Below, one piece after another: positions 1 to 8,543 of a stretch of DNA of 64,000 nt. Position 1 is the stretch's first letter; every line of letters begins with the position of its first letter. Both the position numbers and the translations under genes were made by a program. Origin of the DNA: JAGPUQ01 sp036677085 (lineage in GTDB: Bacteria; Pseudomonadota; Gammaproteobacteria; Pseudomonadales; Porticoccaceae); NCBI GenBank assembly GCA_036677085.1, contig JAKFFI010000064.1, forward strand, positions 1-64,000. The letters are read 5' to 3'. The notes beneath the pieces were generated by a model. The model was not told where the DNA came from. It worked only from the letters and a program-made list of their open reading frames with translations, and did not search any database.

Positions 1-3000
1 CCCGGTAGTGGGTGAGGTACAGGCCGCTGGGCTGGTGGTAGAACAATCCCGCGTAGCGGTAGTCGGCGCGCGCCGAGCCGTAGACGATGCTGCGGGTCGG
101 CTGGCCGTAGGGATCGTAATCGTAGGTGGCCAGCCCGCTGCCGCCGGCGTTGACCAGATCACGCACCGAGCCCAGGTGATCCTGGGCGTAGTAGAGCGGT
201 GTGTTGCCGGTACTGCTGACTTGTAGTTCCCCTTCGTCGTAATAGCGGCGGATGATGGCATCGCTGGCATCGCGCGCCTGACAGATGCGCTCGCCGCACC
301 ACAGGTAGCGGGTCTCGGCGCTGCTGCCATTATTGTTTTCGATCACTGCGGTGCGCCGGCCCAGGCCGTCGTAGCGCAATATCGTGGAGACTGCGGGCGT
401 GGCGAGGTAACCGATACCGATCAAACGCTGCTCCGCATCCCAGGTATAGGTGCGCTGGCCGTCGTTGAGCAGATTGCCGGCGGCGTCGTAGACGAAGGGC
501 TGGGCGTTGCGCAGGTCGATCTGGTTGAGATTGTCGTAGGTGCTGGTGGTGCTGCTGGCAGGGGTCTGGATGGTCAGCAGGTTGTCGCCGGCATCCAGGC
601 CATAGGTGTAGGCCCCACTCGGGATGGCGAGCGCACTGGTGAGACGATCCGCCAGATCGTAGCCGTAGCCCCAGGTCTCGGTGGCGGTGCCGGCGACGGA
701 CTCGGTCAGGCCCAGGATGCGGTTCTCCGGACTGGTGGTGTAGGCGTAGTTGCGCGCGGAGTTATCGTTGGGTCCGGCACTGTGGTTGATCGCGGCGAGG
801 TGGCGATCGTGGAGGTTGTCGCCGTATTGCCAGGTGGTGACAAGGGGCGCACCGGTACGCCGCAGGATGCCGTAGGCGTAACCCTGACCGATGCAGTTGT
901 TCTCGGCCACGGCCTGCGCGCTGCGGACGCTGCCCGGACAGGCGGCGATAACGTCGCTGATCAGGGCGCGCTGCACCACCTGCCCGGTCTGGCCCAGGTA
1001 GCTCAGGGCAAATTCGCCGAGCGGCGTGGTGTGATCGGTGAGACGGCCCAGGCTGTCGTAGGCGTAAGTGTCCGGGGTGGTATAAATAGTGCGGGTGGTC
1101 ACCCGTCCCAGGGCATCATAGTCGTAGGCGAGCGGGTCATTGGCGAAGGGGCCGTCTTCCGCGGTGAGCTGCAACGCGCCGTTATTGCCTACGGCGCCGA
1201 AGCTGTAGGCCGTCACGCCGTTACCATCGGTCATGCTCGTGAGGCGCGGGAAGTAGGCATCGTATGCAAAGCTCACGCCGGGAGTCTGGTTAACGGCATT
1301 GGTGTAGCCGAGCGCCGTCAGACGATCGTCCTTGGCATAGGTGCGGGTGGCGATCTGTCCCAGCGCATCGGTGCGGGACTTGAGCCGGCTGGTGCGCGCT
1401 TCATAGGCATAGGTCTCCCGGCTGCCGTCGGCGAACACCTTGGCGGTGACGCGACCCTGGATATCGCGCTCCCAGGTGGTGAGGTTGCCGTTGGGGTCGG
1501 TGAGGCGGATCAGGCGGCCGTCGGGGTCGTAACCATAGGTCGTGCGCCGCGCTTCGGGGTCGACCAGCGTGGTGCGGTTGCGGTTGGCGTCGTGTTCGTA
1601 GCGCGTGGTGCGCCCTTCGCGGTCGGTCTCGGCGACGAGGTCGAGCTTGTCGTAGACGTAGGTGTGGGCGGTGCCATCGGGCCAGGTCTCGCTGATCACC
1701 CGATCGAAGGCGTCGTAGGCGTAGGCCAGCGTATGGCCTTCGGAGTCGGTGCGGGTCGCGATCCGGCCCTGGGCGTCGTAGGTGTAGGCCTCGCGGGTGG
1801 TGCCGTTGGGGTTCTGGATGCGCAGCAGATACCCCAGGCTGTCGTAGGTATAGGTGGTTGTCTGGTTGAGCGGCTCGGTCTCGGTGAGCACCTGTCCGGC
1901 GGCGTTGTAGGTGTAGGTGGTGGTGTTGCCGGCCGCATCCTTGACGGTCAGGGGCCGGTGTTGCGCGTTGTACGTAAAGCTGGCGAGGGTGACGCTACCG
2001 TTGGCAGTCTGCTGGCGCACCGCGATGACATCGATCTGATTGGCGGCATAGTCAAAGAACGTGACGCGCCCGACCGGATCGGTGGTGCTGGTGACATTGC
2101 CGGCGGCGTTGTAGGTGTACTGGGTGAGCTGGGTGGTGCCGTCGTCCAGCACGCGCCCGGCCCGATTGGGTTTGTCGAGGGTGCCGACGTTGATGGTATT
2201 TGGCTGTCCCGGGTAGCTGTACCAGATGCGGCTCTCCAATGGATTCTTGATGCTCTCGACCAGATCCGAGGTCAACGTGCTGGTCAGGTGAGTCCAGTGC
2301 TTGATCCGCCCCTTGGTGTAAGTGCCAGCGCCGAGTTGGTAGGCATTCTTGTCCCAGTAGATGGTGTTGCGGTAGTTGAGATAGGCGTTGCGCAGACCGA
2401 GTACGCCGCTGGGTACCAGGCTGGCCGGATCGGACGAGGCGACGCCGGGAGGGTTGTGCCGGTACTCCAGGCGCTCGACATGGCCCAGCGGGTCGGTCGC
2501 CTCCAGATAGCGGGAATTACCGCTGCCACCGAAACGGAACTGGGTGGTGCCATAGGGCGTGGCCAGATTGGTGATCTGGGACGCGGAGTTGTAGACAAAG
2601 CTGGAAGTCAGACCGAGCACATCGGTGATTGCGGTCAGATGGCCGCTGGCGTCGTAGGTCAGTTGCGCGCTGCGCCCAAAGGGATCGGTCACGCGCGTGA
2701 CCACCAGCGGCCAGTCGGGACGGCCGTACTCCAAGGTGGTGATGCGGCCGGTGGCATCGGTGATCGCCAGCAGGCGCTGTTGGGCGTCGTAGGTCAGGTC
2801 GACTGCGTTGCCCGCAGGATCGATGCGCCGGGTCAGGAAGATCCGCCGGGGGTAGGTTGCGGCGCCATCGCCCTGGGCGTAGACCTCGACGCTGCGATCC
2901 GGCAGGCGCCGCTCATAGGTGATGGGGGCATCCTGAATCCGCACCAAAACTGCCCCTTTCTTGCGTTCTGGCGTGAAGGCACCGGTACTGCTGTTGTAGC

Positions 3001-4393
3001 CGGCGTAAACAGTGCCACCGCCCCCGGCCACGGCGCGGGAAACGCTGGCGCCGGGAATTGCGGGGTCGTCGACGATGAAGGACAGCCAGTTCATCGACCA
3101 CCGGGAGCCGACATTGAAGTAACCGAAGTTGGCGGGTTGGGTGGCCTCCCGCTGGTTGTAGGTCAGGGTAAGGAATACCGGAGGGCCCTTGGGCGGCCGG
3201 TAGCCCACCGGGGTGTCCTTGAGGCGCAGACTGACCACCATCTCGGTGAAGCTGTAGCGGCACATGCCATGGCTGTCACAGTCTTCCGGCTGCGCGGTTT
3301 GATCGTCAGGCGTGGTGGCTTCGGGCATGTTGTTGCCGGTATTGCCCATGCCGCGGACCTTGCCGGCTTCCGCCAGGCTGACCGCCTGGAATCCGTCGGG
3401 CTTGCTGGCCGCGGGGATCAGAAAGTATCCACTGCTCTCGGCCTCCAAGGCCGCGCGGGTCACCCAGAGATCGCGGCCGAAGGTGGGATCCTTGAGCTGA
3501 AAATGGCCGTTTTCCTCCGCCACGATGGCGGCAAAATGGCTGAGCTTCCAGTGCACGATCGCCGGTACCGGAATGTTGCCGCCCGCTTCGCGATGCACCA
3601 GCTGATACGGCAGTTTGGCCTGTTTGGCCAATTGCGCGACCTCCGCCAGCGAAACCCCTTGGGGGCCGGAGCGGTAGTCGTCGAGAAACCGGACTTGCGC
3701 CGCGCTGGCGCCCCGCGCCACCAGCAGGTTCTTGAGCGCCATGGGGCCGCATAGATACGCGATTCCGGGATTGTTTTGCATGCTCCACAGGCCTTCCCTG
3801 GCGCCCGCAAGGGCTTCCGATGCCGGGCCGGAAAGGGATCGGTCGCCCAGGTCCGCGAGCAACGCGGTCAACTGGTCGGCGTGGCCCAGGCGCGCATGCA
3901 TGCGCAGCAGTTCGCCGATGGCGCGATCCGCCAGTGCCCGCGCACGGGGTTCGGTGGCCGTGCGACCCGCCGCCCAGGCTTGCGTCCAGGCGTCGATGGC
4001 GCGGGAGAAGTACCCGTCCCGGTAATGGATCAAACCCAGGTTGGTGAGGACGGCCATGCGCCAGGCGGATTGGGGATGGTCCTGCAAAAAGCGCTCAAAG
4101 GGGGCGAGGTCGCGCGCGCCGTGCGGCGCCGGCGATGGGCGCTGGTACTGATCAAGCAGCCCGCGCAGGACTGCATCTTCGGCCGCCGTGGTCGCGCCGG
4201 TCGCGACCAGGGGTTCTTCCAGACCGGGGACGCTGAACAGCTTGACCAGCGGCGCGCTCGCCTCGGGCGTGGCGACCACGGGCTGGGTATCCGTACTGGC
4301 CAAGCCGGCCATCGGTACCACGCTCGCCAGCAGCAAAACGCAAGCGAGCGCAACAGCGCGGCGGAGTACTTCCTGGGGGGAATGACAGTTCAT
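1..4393 (-). CDS. RHS/YD-repeat protein with N-terminal C39-peptidase-like domain (partial, C-terminus off the left edge)
   Basis: A single minus-strand frame stays open from an ATG at 4393 to the window edge (about 1464 codons visible). The ATG follows a strong AAGGAGG site. The N-terminus is a signal peptide (about residues 1-32). A helical TPR-like stretch follows (about 90-200), then a C39-like cysteine peptidase module with Cys215 in a CGPMAL motif, His286 and Asp302; the 16-residue His-Asp spacing is typical of C39. From about residue 530 come many YD/RHS repeats (YDALGR, YDAQGR types), ending in the RHS core signature near the edge (GLYLTHYR). RHS proteins form a shell that often encloses a variable C-terminal toxin, which would lie beyond base 1. 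Whether the peptidase is active and what the C-terminus does cannot be seen here. Confidence 0.9.
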   Translation of the reverse strand, partial: MNCHSPQEVLRRAVALACVLLLASVVPMAGLASTDTQPVVATPEASAPLVKLFSVPGLEEPLVATGATTAAEDAVLRGLLDQYQRPSPAPHGARDLAPFERFLQDHPQSAWRMAVLTNLGLIHYRDGYFSRAIDAWTQAWAAGRTATEPRARALADRAIGELLRMHARLGHADQLTALLADLGDRSLSGPASEALAGAREGLWSMQNNPGIAYLCGPMALKNLLVARGASAAQVRFLDDYRSGPQGVSLAEVAQLAKQAKLPYQLVHREAGGNIPVPAIVHWKLSHFAAIVAEENGHFQLKDPTFGRDLWVTRAALEAESSGYFLIPAASKPDGFQAVSLAEAGKVRGMGNTGNNMPEATTPDDQTAQPEDCDSHGMCRYSFTEMVVSLRLKDTPVGYRPPKGPPVFLTLTYNQREATQPANFGYFNVGSRWSMNWLSFIVDDPAIPGASVSRAVAGGGGTVYAGYNSSTGAFTPERKKGAVLVRIQDAPITYERRLPDRSVEVYAQGDGAATYPRRIFLTRRIDPAGNAVDLTYDAQQRLLAITDATGRITTLEYGRPDWPLVVTRVTDPFGRSAQLTYDASGHLTAITDVLGLTSSFVYNSASQITNLATPYGTTQFRFGGSGNSRYLEATDPLGHVERLEYRHNPPGVASSDPASLVPSGVLGLRNAYLNYRNTIYWDKNAYQLGAGTYTKGRIKHWTHLTSTLTSDLVESIKNPLESRIWYSYPGQPNTINVGTLDKPNRAGRVLDDGTTQLTQYTYNAAGNVTSTTDPVGRVTFFDYAANQIDVIAVRQQTANGSVTLASFTYNAQHRPLTVKDAAGNTTTYTYNAAGQVLTETEPLNQTTTYTYDSLGYLLRIQNPNGTTREAYTYDAQGRIATRTDSEGHTLAYAYDAFDRVISETWPDGTAHTYVYDKLDLVAETDREGRTTRYEHDANRNRTTLVDPEARRTTYGYDPDGRLIRLTDPNGNLTTWERDIQGRVTAKVFADGSRETYAYEARTSRLKSRTDALGQIATRTYAKDDRLTALGYTNAVNQTPGVSFAYDAYFPRLTSMTDGNGVTAYSFGAVGNNGALQLTAEDGPFANDPLAYDYDALGRVTTRTIYTTPDTYAYDSLGRLTDHTTPLGEFALSYLGQTGQVVQRALISDVIAACPGSVRSAQAVAENNCIGQGYAYGILRRTGAPLVTTWQYGDNLHDRHLAAINHSAGPNDNSARNYAYTTSPENRILGLTESVAGTATETWGYGYDLADRLTSALAIPSGAYTYGLDAGDNLLTIQTPASSTTSTYDNLNQIDLRNAQPFVYDAAGNLLNDGQRTYTWDAEQRLIGIGYLATPAVSTILRYDGLGRRTAVIENNNGSSAETRYLWCGERICQARDASDAIIRRYYDEGELQVSSTGNTPLYYAQDHLGSVRDLVNAGGSGLATYDYDPYGQPTRSIVYGSARADYRYAGLFYHQPSGLYLTHYR

Positions 4394-4599
4394 GGCAACG
4401 CCCTCCTTGGTTGCCCCAGCATTGCGCCAGAGCCTCGATTTCCCTATCGCCAGACCATTTAATACATCCATGCGTGTCTATGCAACCCGGGGTCTTCCCC
4501 CGAAGCCCCGGCCCCCGACCCCGTCTTGCGGTGCCTGGGCAAGCCCAAACTGCTACCATTCCACCCTGTCTTTGGAGCTATCGGCGAGGCCGCACCGCA

Positions 4600-5493
4600 G
4601 TGGACCATTGCGTTTTCATCCAGAGCAATCACAAGCAATGGCTGGGTGCCGTGGTGGCGGAATATGCGCTGCGCCGCAACTCCCGTCACAACGAAAAATT
4701 CGCCATCCGGCCGATGCATGCCGCTGATTTTCCCAGCCTGCAGAGCCGGGAAGGGCAGTTGTATCGCCGCGCCGGGGAATGGCGTCCCTGGGTCAACGAT
4801 GATCTTCAGTCGTTCACGCCGCTGCGCTTTGCGCCGCCGGAGCTGATGAACTATCGCGGCCGCGCCCTGGTGATCGATCCGGATGTGTTCGCGGTGGGTG
4901 ATGTGTGGGATCTGCTGTCGCGCGACATGGGCGGCAAGGCGATCCTGTGCCGCGCCAAATCCGGCAACAAGGGCAAGCGTGGCGCGTTTGCGTCGAGCGT
5001 GATGCTGCTCGACTGCGAAAAGCTGCGGCACTGGAACCTGGAGCACGATTTCGCTGCCCTGTTCAGCGGCGAGCGGGATTACATGGACTGGATTTCCCTC
5101 CGGCTGGAAGATCGTGCCAGCATCGGCCCGCTGGAAGACGTGTGGAACGATTTCGACCACCTCTCGGGCGAAACCAAGATGCTCCACAATACCAAACGCT
5201 GGACGCAGCCCTGGAAGACGGGGCTCAAGATCGATTTCCGTCCGGCCGACACCTTCCGCCTGTTTCCGCCGCGTCACTGGCTGCGGCGCGCGCGCCGGGC
5301 GCTGTTTGGCGACTATCGCTTCGCGGGCAGCTACAAACCGCACCCGGACCCCGCGCAGGAGCGGTTTTTTTTCGGGCTGCTGCGCGAGTGCATGGACCGC
5401 AATGTCGTCGATGCGGCCCGGCTGCGCGACGAAATCGCCCGCAACCATCTGCGGCCGGATGCTTTCGAAGTGCTCGCGCGGATGGCGACCTGA
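4600..5493 (+). CDS. Putative GT8-like glycosyltransferase, copy 1
   Basis: The protein aligns along its whole length with the gene at 8544-9488. The GTG at 4600 matches the conserved N-terminal strand (FIQSNHKQWLG); the frame is open further upstream but conservation is lost there, so this start is inferred. A DPD triplet (residues 93-95) in the context VVIDPDVFAVGD looks like the metal-binding DxD of GT-A enzymes. The later motifs SVMLLDC and KMLHNTKR...PWKTG resemble the VMLxD and HxxG-KPW parts of glycogenin-like GT8 enzymes. It starts a plus-strand run with a sulfotransferase, so transfer of a sugar to a lipid or glycan that is then sulfated is plausible. Donor and acceptor are unknown. 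Confidence 0.6.
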   Translation: MDHCVFIQSNHKQWLGAVVAEYALRRNSRHNEKFAIRPMHAADFPSLQSREGQLYRRAGEWRPWVNDDLQSFTPLRFAPPELMNYRGRALVIDPDVFAVGDVWDLLSRDMGGKAILCRAKSGNKGKRGAFASSVMLLDCEKLRHWNLEHDFAALFSGERDYMDWISLRLEDRASIGPLEDVWNDFDHLSGETKMLHNTKRWTQPWKTGLKIDFRPADTFRLFPPRHWLRRARRALFGDYRFAGSYKPHPDPAQERFFFGLLRECMDRNVVDAARLRDEIARNHLRPDAFEVLARMAT

Positions 5494-5555
5494 GCCGGGC
5501 AGCGCTGTTCCCCTCCGCCGGCTGTCAATGCTGCTTTTCGTGACTGGATGCCCTC

Positions 5556-6557
5556 ATGAGTGTTGTGATTCAAAGCGCAAGGCAACTGGTTCGCACCCTT
5601 GCCAAAAAGGGCTCGCGGCGCCTGTTGCACTGGCGGCTGCGCCGACTGGACGAAGGCACGCGCCTGGTGGAGGAACGCAAGCTGCGGGGCGCGGAACAGC
5701 ATGCGACGCTGCGCGATTGCGATATCGCAGTGGTGTCCTTCGGCAAGAGCGGGCGTACCTGGCTGCGGGTGATGCTGTCCCAGGTGTTCCGCTCGATGTA
5801 CCGCCTGCCGGAAAACCTGGTGCTGGGGTTCGATAATTTTCACAACCTGAATGCGAAGATCCCGAAAATATTTTTTACCCACGACAACTACATCAAGGAT
5901 TTCACCGGTGTGCCGGGTTCCAAGGCGCCGTTCTACGACAAGCCCGTGGTGCTGATGGTGCGCGATCCGCGGGATGTCTCGGTGTCGAATTATTTCCAGT
6001 GGAAATTTCGCATGAAGCCGGACAAGAAAAAAATCAACAATTATCCCCCGGCCGGTTCCGACATCGGCGTGTTCGATTACCTGATGAGCGATTACGGCGG
6101 TAGTCTCGGCGACGCGCTGAACTTCATGAACACCTGGGCAGCGGAGATTCCCCACATCAAGCGTCTGCACATGCTGCGCTACGAGGATCTGCGCCGCGAT
6201 CCCGAAAACCAGTTGCGGGTGCTGCTGGATTTCATGGGAGTGGCGGCGGGCGAACAGGTGATCGGCGACGCCGTGGCCTACGCTTCCTACGAGAAGATGA
6301 AAGCGCGTGAAAGTCAGGGTGGACTGCATCTGGGGCCGTTGCGCCTGACCGGTGGGCGGCTCGCGGCGCGGGATCGCGACAATCCGGACAGTTACAAGGT
6401 CCGCCGCGCCAAGGTGGGCGGCTATCGCGATTACTGCACCGATGAAGAAGTCGCGCGCATCGATGCGCGGATCGCTACCGGGCTGGACCCCGTGTTCGGC
6501 TATGGCAACCCGTCGGGCAACACCTCTGGCAACGTCTCCGGCAATACTGCCGTCTAG
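5556..6557 (+). CDS. Sulfotransferase domain protein 1
   Basis: This 333-residue protein has the PAPS-dependent sulfotransferase layout. A 5'-phosphosulfate-binding loop lies at about 62-70 (FGKSGRTWL), a candidate catalytic His is in the FFTHDNY segment (about 109), and the 3'-phosphate-binding motif VRDPRDVSVS starts at about 135. The C-terminal motif RRAKVGGYRDY is shared with the two other sulfotransferases here. Enzymes of this family move sulfate from PAPS to a hydroxyl or amine of a sugar, lipid or small molecule. The last 17 residues are a degenerate four-fold GN-x-S repeat. It sits 62 bases after the first GT8-like gene, and its stop overlaps the next start by one base, which suggests co-transcription. 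Confidence 0.88.
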   Translation: MSVVIQSARQLVRTLAKKGSRRLLHWRLRRLDEGTRLVEERKLRGAEQHATLRDCDIAVVSFGKSGRTWLRVMLSQVFRSMYRLPENLVLGFDNFHNLNAKIPKIFFTHDNYIKDFTGVPGSKAPFYDKPVVLMVRDPRDVSVSNYFQWKFRMKPDKKKINNYPPAGSDIGVFDYLMSDYGGSLGDALNFMNTWAAEIPHIKRLHMLRYEDLRRDPENQLRVLLDFMGVAAGEQVIGDAVAYASYEKMKARESQGGLHLGPLRLTGGRLAARDRDNPDSYKVRRAKVGGYRDYCTDEEVARIDARIATGLDPVFGYGNPSGNTSGNVSGNTAV

Positions 6558-7531
6558 TGCCCCGGAACCCGCAGGCGGTGATTGCCGTTATCAGCAACCG
6601 CAACAGCGGACACAACCGCGACCGCCTGGGCACGGTGGTGCAAGCCCTCGACGGGGATCCACGTTTTCGCCACTTCATCACCGATGCGGCGGAGGATATC
6701 CCGGAGGTACTCGCGGCGCTGGCTGGAGCGCCGCTGCGGTTGCTGGTGATCAATGGTGGCGATGGCACGGCGGTGGCGGTTTTTGCCCGGCTGTTCGCCC
6801 ATTTCGCGCCCGCCGATCTGCCGCTGCTGGCGCTGCTGCCGGGCGGCACTGCCAACATGACAGCGGGCGATGTCGGCATTCGCGGTTCGCTGGAAAGCGC
6901 GCTGCGCCGCTTGCAGGCCTGGGCCACGGCGGGCTGTGCGACCGACGGGCGCACGGTGGAGCGCCCTGTCTTGCGGGTCGCTCCGGGCGCGCAGCCGCCG
7001 CACTACGGCATGTTTTTCGGCGCCGGCGTCATCATGCAGGGTACTGCCTATGCGCATCGTGAGTTGCACGCGCGGGGGCTGCGCGATGACTTCAGCCTGG
7101 GTCTTGGCATGGTGCGCACGCTCTGGGGGCTGGTGCGCCGCGACCCCGAATTCTGGCAGCCGCTGCCGGTCGCGGTGCGCGCTGACGATGGCGAGACGCT
7201 GCGCTGCGACGCCCTGATTCTCGCCGTGAGCACGCTCGACCGACTGTTCCTCGGCTTGCGACCGTTCTGGGGCAAGGGCACCGGGCCGCTCCAGTGGAGT
7301 CTGATCGAGGGTCGCGCGCGCCGCTTGCTCCGGCGCTTTCCCGGTATCCTGCGCGGGCGCCCCGGACGTGCCGTGATCCCCGACGCCGGCTACCATAGCC
7401 ACCGGGCAACGCGCATCACTCTGGAAATGGACGGCAGTTTCAATCTCGATGGCGAGATCCTTGCGGTCTCCCGCGCTGAGGGACCCGTTGTCATCACGGC
7501 GGCGGGGCCGCTGCGGTTTCTGCGTCTGTGA
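6557..7531 (+). CDS. Diacylglycerol kinase family lipid kinase
   Basis: The 324-residue product shows the DAGK catalytic-domain signature: an N-terminal SNRNSG motif (about 13-18), the GGDGT nucleotide-binding motif at 67-71 and a PGGTANM motif further on. The C-terminal half has the expected beta-sandwich features, including FNLDGE near the end. Family members (YegS, DgkB, sphingosine and ceramide kinases) phosphorylate a lipid hydroxyl from ATP. The GTG start at 6557 overlaps the sulfotransferase stop as TAGTG. The end overlaps the next gene by four bases (GTGA), so the three are almost certainly translated from one mRNA. The lipid substrate is unknown; diacylglycerol is the default guess. 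Confidence 0.85.
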   Translation: MPRNPQAVIAVISNRNSGHNRDRLGTVVQALDGDPRFRHFITDAAEDIPEVLAALAGAPLRLLVINGGDGTAVAVFARLFAHFAPADLPLLALLPGGTANMTAGDVGIRGSLESALRRLQAWATAGCATDGRTVERPVLRVAPGAQPPHYGMFFGAGVIMQGTAYAHRELHARGLRDDFSLGLGMVRTLWGLVRRDPEFWQPLPVAVRADDGETLRCDALILAVSTLDRLFLGLRPFWGKGTGPLQWSLIEGRARRLLRRFPGILRGRPGRAVIPDAGYHSHRATRITLEMDGSFNLDGEILAVSRAEGPVVITAAGPLRFLRL

Positions 7532-8487
7532 CGCCGCCGGTGAACCTGATGCAATTGGAACCTGCCGGGCAGCGGGCGCTGGCGCCACTGCTCGCCCTGC
7601 TGCGCGAACGTCACGGCGATGCCGTGATGGCCATCATTCTTTACGGTTCCTGTCTGCGCAGCGGCGATTTTCATGAAGGGCTGGTGGATCTCTATGTGAT
7701 CGTGGCGGATTACCGGCACTCGGGGCAAAGTGCCGGACGCATCCTGGGCAACTGGCTGTTGCCGCCCAATGTGTACTACGCCGAGGTGAGCGACGGTGAC
7801 CGAACCCTGCGCAGCAAATACGCGCTGGTGTCCCGCGCGGATTTTCTGCACGGCCTGTCGCCGCGCAGTTTCGAGAGCTATTTCTGGGGGCGGTTCTGTC
7901 AGCCGGTGGCGCTGGTCTATGCGCGGGGAAACGACAATCTGACCGGCGCACCCGACTACAGTGAGTTGCTCAGTGCGGATCAGGAGCTGGCGGCCACCAC
8001 CTTGTTGAGTCGTGCGTTGCCGCTGTTGCCTCCCGCGGGCCTGATCAGCGAGCTCTGGCAGCAGAGCCTGGCACTGAGCTACGGCACCGAGTTGCGGGCG
8101 GAGCAGGGTGGGAGGACCAGGGAGTTGGTGCTCTGGGGCGAGTCCTTTTACCGCGACCTGACCCGACGCATCGCCGCGCGGTTGCCCCATGGCTTCCGCC
8201 TGGTCGAGACCGTGACCGGGTTGGGCTATGCCGCAAGGGTTCCGCCGGGTGCCCGGTTGCGCGCGCGGATCGGGTGGCGCTTGCGCGCCCTGCACGGCAA
8301 GATGCGCTCCCTGTTGCGCCTGACCAAGGCGCTGTTCACCTTTGCCGGTGGGCTGGATTACCTGGCCTGGAAGCTTGCGCGTCACTCGGGACAGCAGGTA
8401 TTGATCCCGGACAAGGTGCGTCGCCACCCGCTGGTTTACGGTTGGGCTTTCTTTTGGCGTCTTCATCGCCGCGGCCTGTTCAAGTAA
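7528..8487 (+). CDS. Nucleotidyltransferase-fold protein, Tam41-like (possible CDP-lipid synthase)
   Basis: A 319-residue protein with a nucleotidyltransferase signature: YGS at about 39-41, followed by VDLYVIV (Asp54) in place of the usual DxD. That single-Asp arrangement, followed by a segment with LPPNVYYAEV, resembles the Tam41/Mmp37 phosphatidate cytidylyltransferases, where GS and DLI motifs are followed by a conserved HYS-type segment. It overlaps the lipid kinase gene by four bases. Kinase plus CDP-lipid synthase would turn diacylglycerol into phosphatidate and then CDP-diacylglycerol; this is inference from order and weak motif similarity. An alternative start is the in-frame ATG at 7549. 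A different nucleotidyltransferase role cannot be excluded. Confidence 0.55.
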   Translation: MTPPVNLMQLEPAGQRALAPLLALLRERHGDAVMAIILYGSCLRSGDFHEGLVDLYVIVADYRHSGQSAGRILGNWLLPPNVYYAEVSDGDRTLRSKYALVSRADFLHGLSPRSFESYFWGRFCQPVALVYARGNDNLTGAPDYSELLSADQELAATTLLSRALPLLPPAGLISELWQQSLALSYGTELRAEQGGRTRELVLWGESFYRDLTRRIAARLPHGFRLVETVTGLGYAARVPPGARLRARIGWRLRALHGKMRSLLRLTKALFTFAGGLDYLAWKLARHSGQQVLIPDKVRRHPLVYGWAFFWRLHRRGLFK

Positions 8488-8543
8488 ATTCCCGTTGCGC
8501 GCATTACCCTGATTTCTGAATTCCGCGAATCGAGACAGTAGAG

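Noticed and set aside
782..3754. A 990-codon plus-strand open frame
   Set aside because: It is antisense to the RHS gene. The minus-strand frame shows real YD repeats and conserved motifs, while this one is valine/glycine-rich noise caused by high GC.
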